From: Rhodoferax sp.
Lineage (GTDB): Bacteria; Pseudomonadota; Gammaproteobacteria; Burkholderiales; Burkholderiaceae_C
DNA length: 7,829 bases
Assembly (NCBI GenBank): GCA_017880985.1
Contig: JADGRK010000104.1
Span: forward strand, 1 to 7,829
Reading direction: 5' to 3'
A program made the position numbers and the translations under genes. This document shows positions 6,267 to 7,829 of the stretch, one piece after another (positions within the stretch are counted from its first letter, which is position 1; the number at the start of each line of letters is the position of its first letter). The notes beneath the pieces are model-generated. The model was not told the origin of the DNA and searched no databases. It was given only the letters and a program-made list of their open reading frames with translations.

Positions 6267-6997
6267 AGTGCTTCGCTGTCAATCTCGGCGTTGTGATAAA
6301 TGGCTTGTACGTCGTCAAGCTCTTCGAGTACATCAAGCAGCCGCTGCATACGTACCGCCTCATCGCCGGTGAGTTCAATCGGGTTTTCGGCGCGCATCGT
6401 CACATCGGCCACCTCGGGCTTCAGGCCAGCGGCTTGCAGGGCGTTCTTGACCGCCTCAAAATCAGGGTAGGCGGTCAGCACCTCGATCGCGCCATCATCA
6501 TCGCTAATGACATCTTCGGCACCGGCTTCAAGGGCTACTTCCATCACCTTTTCCTCATTCGTGTCCGGCGCGAAAATCAACTGACCGCAATGCCTGAACT
6601 GGAACGCCACCGAGCCCTCGGCGCCCATATTACCGCCGTATTTGGCGAAAGCGTGTCGCACTTCGGCCACCGTGCGCACCTTGTTGTCAGTCATGGTGTC
6701 CACCAGGATCGCCGCGCCGCCAATGCCATAGCCTTCGTAACGAATCTCTTCGTAACTGATGCCTTCAGCGTTGCCGGTCGCCTTGTCGATGTTGTACTTG
6801 ATGCGGTCAGCGGGCATATTGGCGGCTTTGGCTCGATCCACCGCCAGGCGCAGGCGCGGGTTGGTGCCCAGATCGCCGCCACCGGCGCGCGCCGCCACCG
6901 TGATTTCACGAATGATGCGGGTCCAGATCTTGCCCCGCTTCTCGTCCTGCCGACCTTTACGGTGTTGAATATTGGCCCATTTACTGTGTCCTGACAC
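6263..6997 (-). CDS. yebC: YebC/PmpR family (TACO1-like) regulatory or translation factor
   Basis: Family first described as DNA-binding regulators (PmpR of Pseudomonas) and, through its mitochondrial relative TACO1 and more recent bacterial work, linked to translation of difficult sequences such as proline runs; which role applies here cannot be told from sequence. The 244-residue length matches E. coli YebC (246). Typical blocks are MSGHSKWANIQHRKGRQDEKRGK (1-23), RYEGYGIGGAAILVDTMTDN (86-105), KYGGNMGAEGSVAF (119-132), an acidic middle domain (ISDDDGAIEVLTAY) and the C-terminal NPIELTGDEAVRMQRLLDVLEELDDVQ (205-231). The start is GTG at 6997: it gives the invariant SGHSKW beginning and has AAGGA six bases upstream. 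It is the first gene of the likely six-gene unit. Confidence 0.95.
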   Translation of the reverse strand: MSGHSKWANIQHRKGRQDEKRGKIWTRIIREITVAARAGGGDLGTNPRLRLAVDRAKAANMPADRIKYNIDKATGNAEGISYEEIRYEGYGIGGAAILVDTMTDNKVRTVAEVRHAFAKYGGNMGAEGSVAFQFRHCGQLIFAPDTNEEKVMEVALEAGAEDVISDDDGAIEVLTAYPDFEAVKNALQAAGLKPEVADVTMRAENPIELTGDEAVRMQRLLDVLEELDDVQAIYHNAEIDSEAL

Positions 6998-7067
6998 GGG
7001 AAATCCTTTAAAAGTTCGTTACGCTATCGGCTCAACTTATATTGTCGATTGTACTTTTGAGAAACTC
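6998..7067. promoter_or_regulatory. Divergent intergenic region between yebC and the HerA-like gene
   Basis: This 70-base stretch must hold promoters for both directions unless transcription enters from elsewhere. It is AT-richer than its surroundings. TATATT (7038-7043, plus strand) could be a -10 for the right-hand gene, and TATAAG on the minus strand overlaps the same bases as a possible -10 for yebC, but neither has a good -35 at the right distance. I therefore mark the region, not individual promoters. Confidence 0.4.
7004..7008 (-). promoter_or_regulatory. Ribosome-binding site of yebC
   Basis: AAGGA on the minus strand, six bases before the GTG at 6997, is the best Shine-Dalgarno match in the window. 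It settles the non-ATG start of yebC and agrees with the conserved MSGHSKW beginning. Confidence 0.75.
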
Positions 7068-7829
7068 ATGTCTGATCCGATCCTCATCGCACAGCACGGC
7101 GCCACCTCCTGTTTCCTGTCGCCCGACAAGGCCAACCGGCACGGCCTCATCACCGGAGCCACCGGCACCGGCAAAACCATCACCCTGCAAACCATGGCCG
7201 AGCGCTTTTCAAAAATTGGCGTGCCGGTCTTCATGGCTGACGTGAAAGGCGACCTGACGGGTATTTCACAGCCTGGAGTATTAGGAGAGAAACTGGCCAA
7301 AGTCCTTAAAGACAGGTCGCTGCCCGCTCCTGAATTTGCCGCATCACCGTGCACGCTGTGGGACGTGTTTGGTGAGCAGGGGCATCCGGTGCGGGCGACC
7401 GTGAGCGACCTCGGGCCGTTGCTGCTGGCGCGCATGCTCAACCTTAACGAGACCCAGGCCGGTGTGCTGCAACTGGTTTTTAAAATTGCCGATGATGGCG
7501 GCTTGCTGCTGCTGGACATGAAAGACCTGCGCGCCATGTGCCAGTGGGTCGGCGACAACGCCTGCGAATTCACCACCGAATACGGCAACATCAGTGCCGC
7601 CAGCATCGGCGCCATCCAGCGCGGATTGATGCAAATTGAGGCTCAGGGCGGCAACCAGTTCTTTGGCGAGCCGATGCTCAATATCGACGACTTCATGCAA
7701 ACCGACGCCAATGGTCGTGGCGTCGTCAACGTGCTGGCCGCTGACAAACTGATGAACGCGCCCCGGCTGTATGCTACCTTCCTGCTGTGGCTGCTGAGCG
7801 AATTGTTCGAGAACCTGCCCGAGGTGGGT
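7068..7829 (+). CDS. HerA-like (DUF853, YjgR-type) ATPase, 3' end cut by window edge
   Basis: Member of the HerA/FtsK-type P-loop ATPases annotated as helicase HerA-like or DUF853 proteins (E. coli YjgR); the cellular role is not established. The 254 codons present are open to the edge, about half of the roughly 500 residues usual for the family. Seen here are the Walker A motif GATGTGKT (30-37), DVKGDLTG (58-65), the PVRATVSDLGPLLLARMLNLNETQ block (107-130) and FLLWLLSELFENLPE (238-252), after which the Walker B segment should follow beyond the window. There is no signal peptide or membrane segment. The ATG at 7068 has only a weak GAG-type ribosome-binding site. It is transcribed away from yebC, so it is not part of that operon. 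Family firm, function open. Confidence 0.92.
   Translation, partial: MSDPILIAQHGATSCFLSPDKANRHGLITGATGTGKTITLQTMAERFSKIGVPVFMADVKGDLTGISQPGVLGEKLAKVLKDRSLPAPEFAASPCTLWDVFGEQGHPVRATVSDLGPLLLARMLNLNETQAGVLQLVFKIADDGGLLLLDMKDLRAMCQWVGDNACEFTTEYGNISAASIGAIQRGLMQIEAQGGNQFFGEPMLNIDDFMQTDANGRGVVNVLAADKLMNAPRLYATFLLWLLSELFENLPEVG

Noticed and set aside
6293..6994. A 233-codon open frame on the plus strand, antisense to yebC
   Set aside because: It mirrors yebC codon by codon and has no recognisable domain. GC-rich genes often leave the opposite strand open, and yebC is certain.
6986..6997. Spaced palindrome GTGTC-AG-GACAC over the yebC start codon, as a possible operator
   Set aside because: These bases encode the invariant beginning SGH of YebC together with the GTG start. 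Five-base arms are easily due to chance.
7037..7615. A 192-codon open frame on the minus strand opposite the HerA-like gene
   Set aside because: It shadows a gene with a clear Walker A motif. Its product has the low-complexity Ser/Arg/Pro look of antisense frames.

Overview
This window looks like chromosomal DNA from a betaproteobacterium of the family Comamonadaceae, probably close to Rhodoferax or Polaromonas. The reasons are the GC-rich coding sequence, the protein sequences, the gene order, and two non-coding sequence types that I recall as dispersed repeats in that family. No database search was run, so the genus is an inference. There are no tRNA, rRNA, CRISPR, phage or insertion-sequence genes, and no gap over 300 bases without a gene.

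Eight genes lie on the minus strand and one on the plus strand. Reading the minus strand from the right, yebC, purD, hemF, nadD, rsfS and rlmH are packed into one likely transcription unit. The yebC/purD and purD/hemF junctions overlap by ATGA, hemF/nadD probably overlaps by TTGA, nadD/rsfS shares TGATG, and rsfS/rlmH are 12 bases apart. A GC hairpin followed by a T-rich tract, inside a dispersed-repeat-like block, closes this unit after rlmH. Next come maf and rng (cut by the left edge), separated by 62 bases that hold another hairpin. On the right, a HerA-like ATPase gene (cut by the right edge) runs divergently from yebC across a 70-base intergenic region.

Most genes serve ribosomes, RNA or basic cofactors: YebC (translation/regulation), RsfS (50S silencing), RlmH (23S rRNA methylation) and RNase G (rRNA maturation and mRNA decay). 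PurD, HemF and NadD make purines, haem and NAD, and Maf removes non-canonical nucleotides. Two arrangements also known from E. coli, nadD with rsfS-rlmH and maf-rng, lie side by side here.

I see no new multi-gene system. The points most worth a second look are an AT-richer, repeat-like segment read in frame inside nadD, a long Lys/Ala/Pro tail on RsfS, and two hairpin elements at the rlmH/maf and maf/rng junctions.
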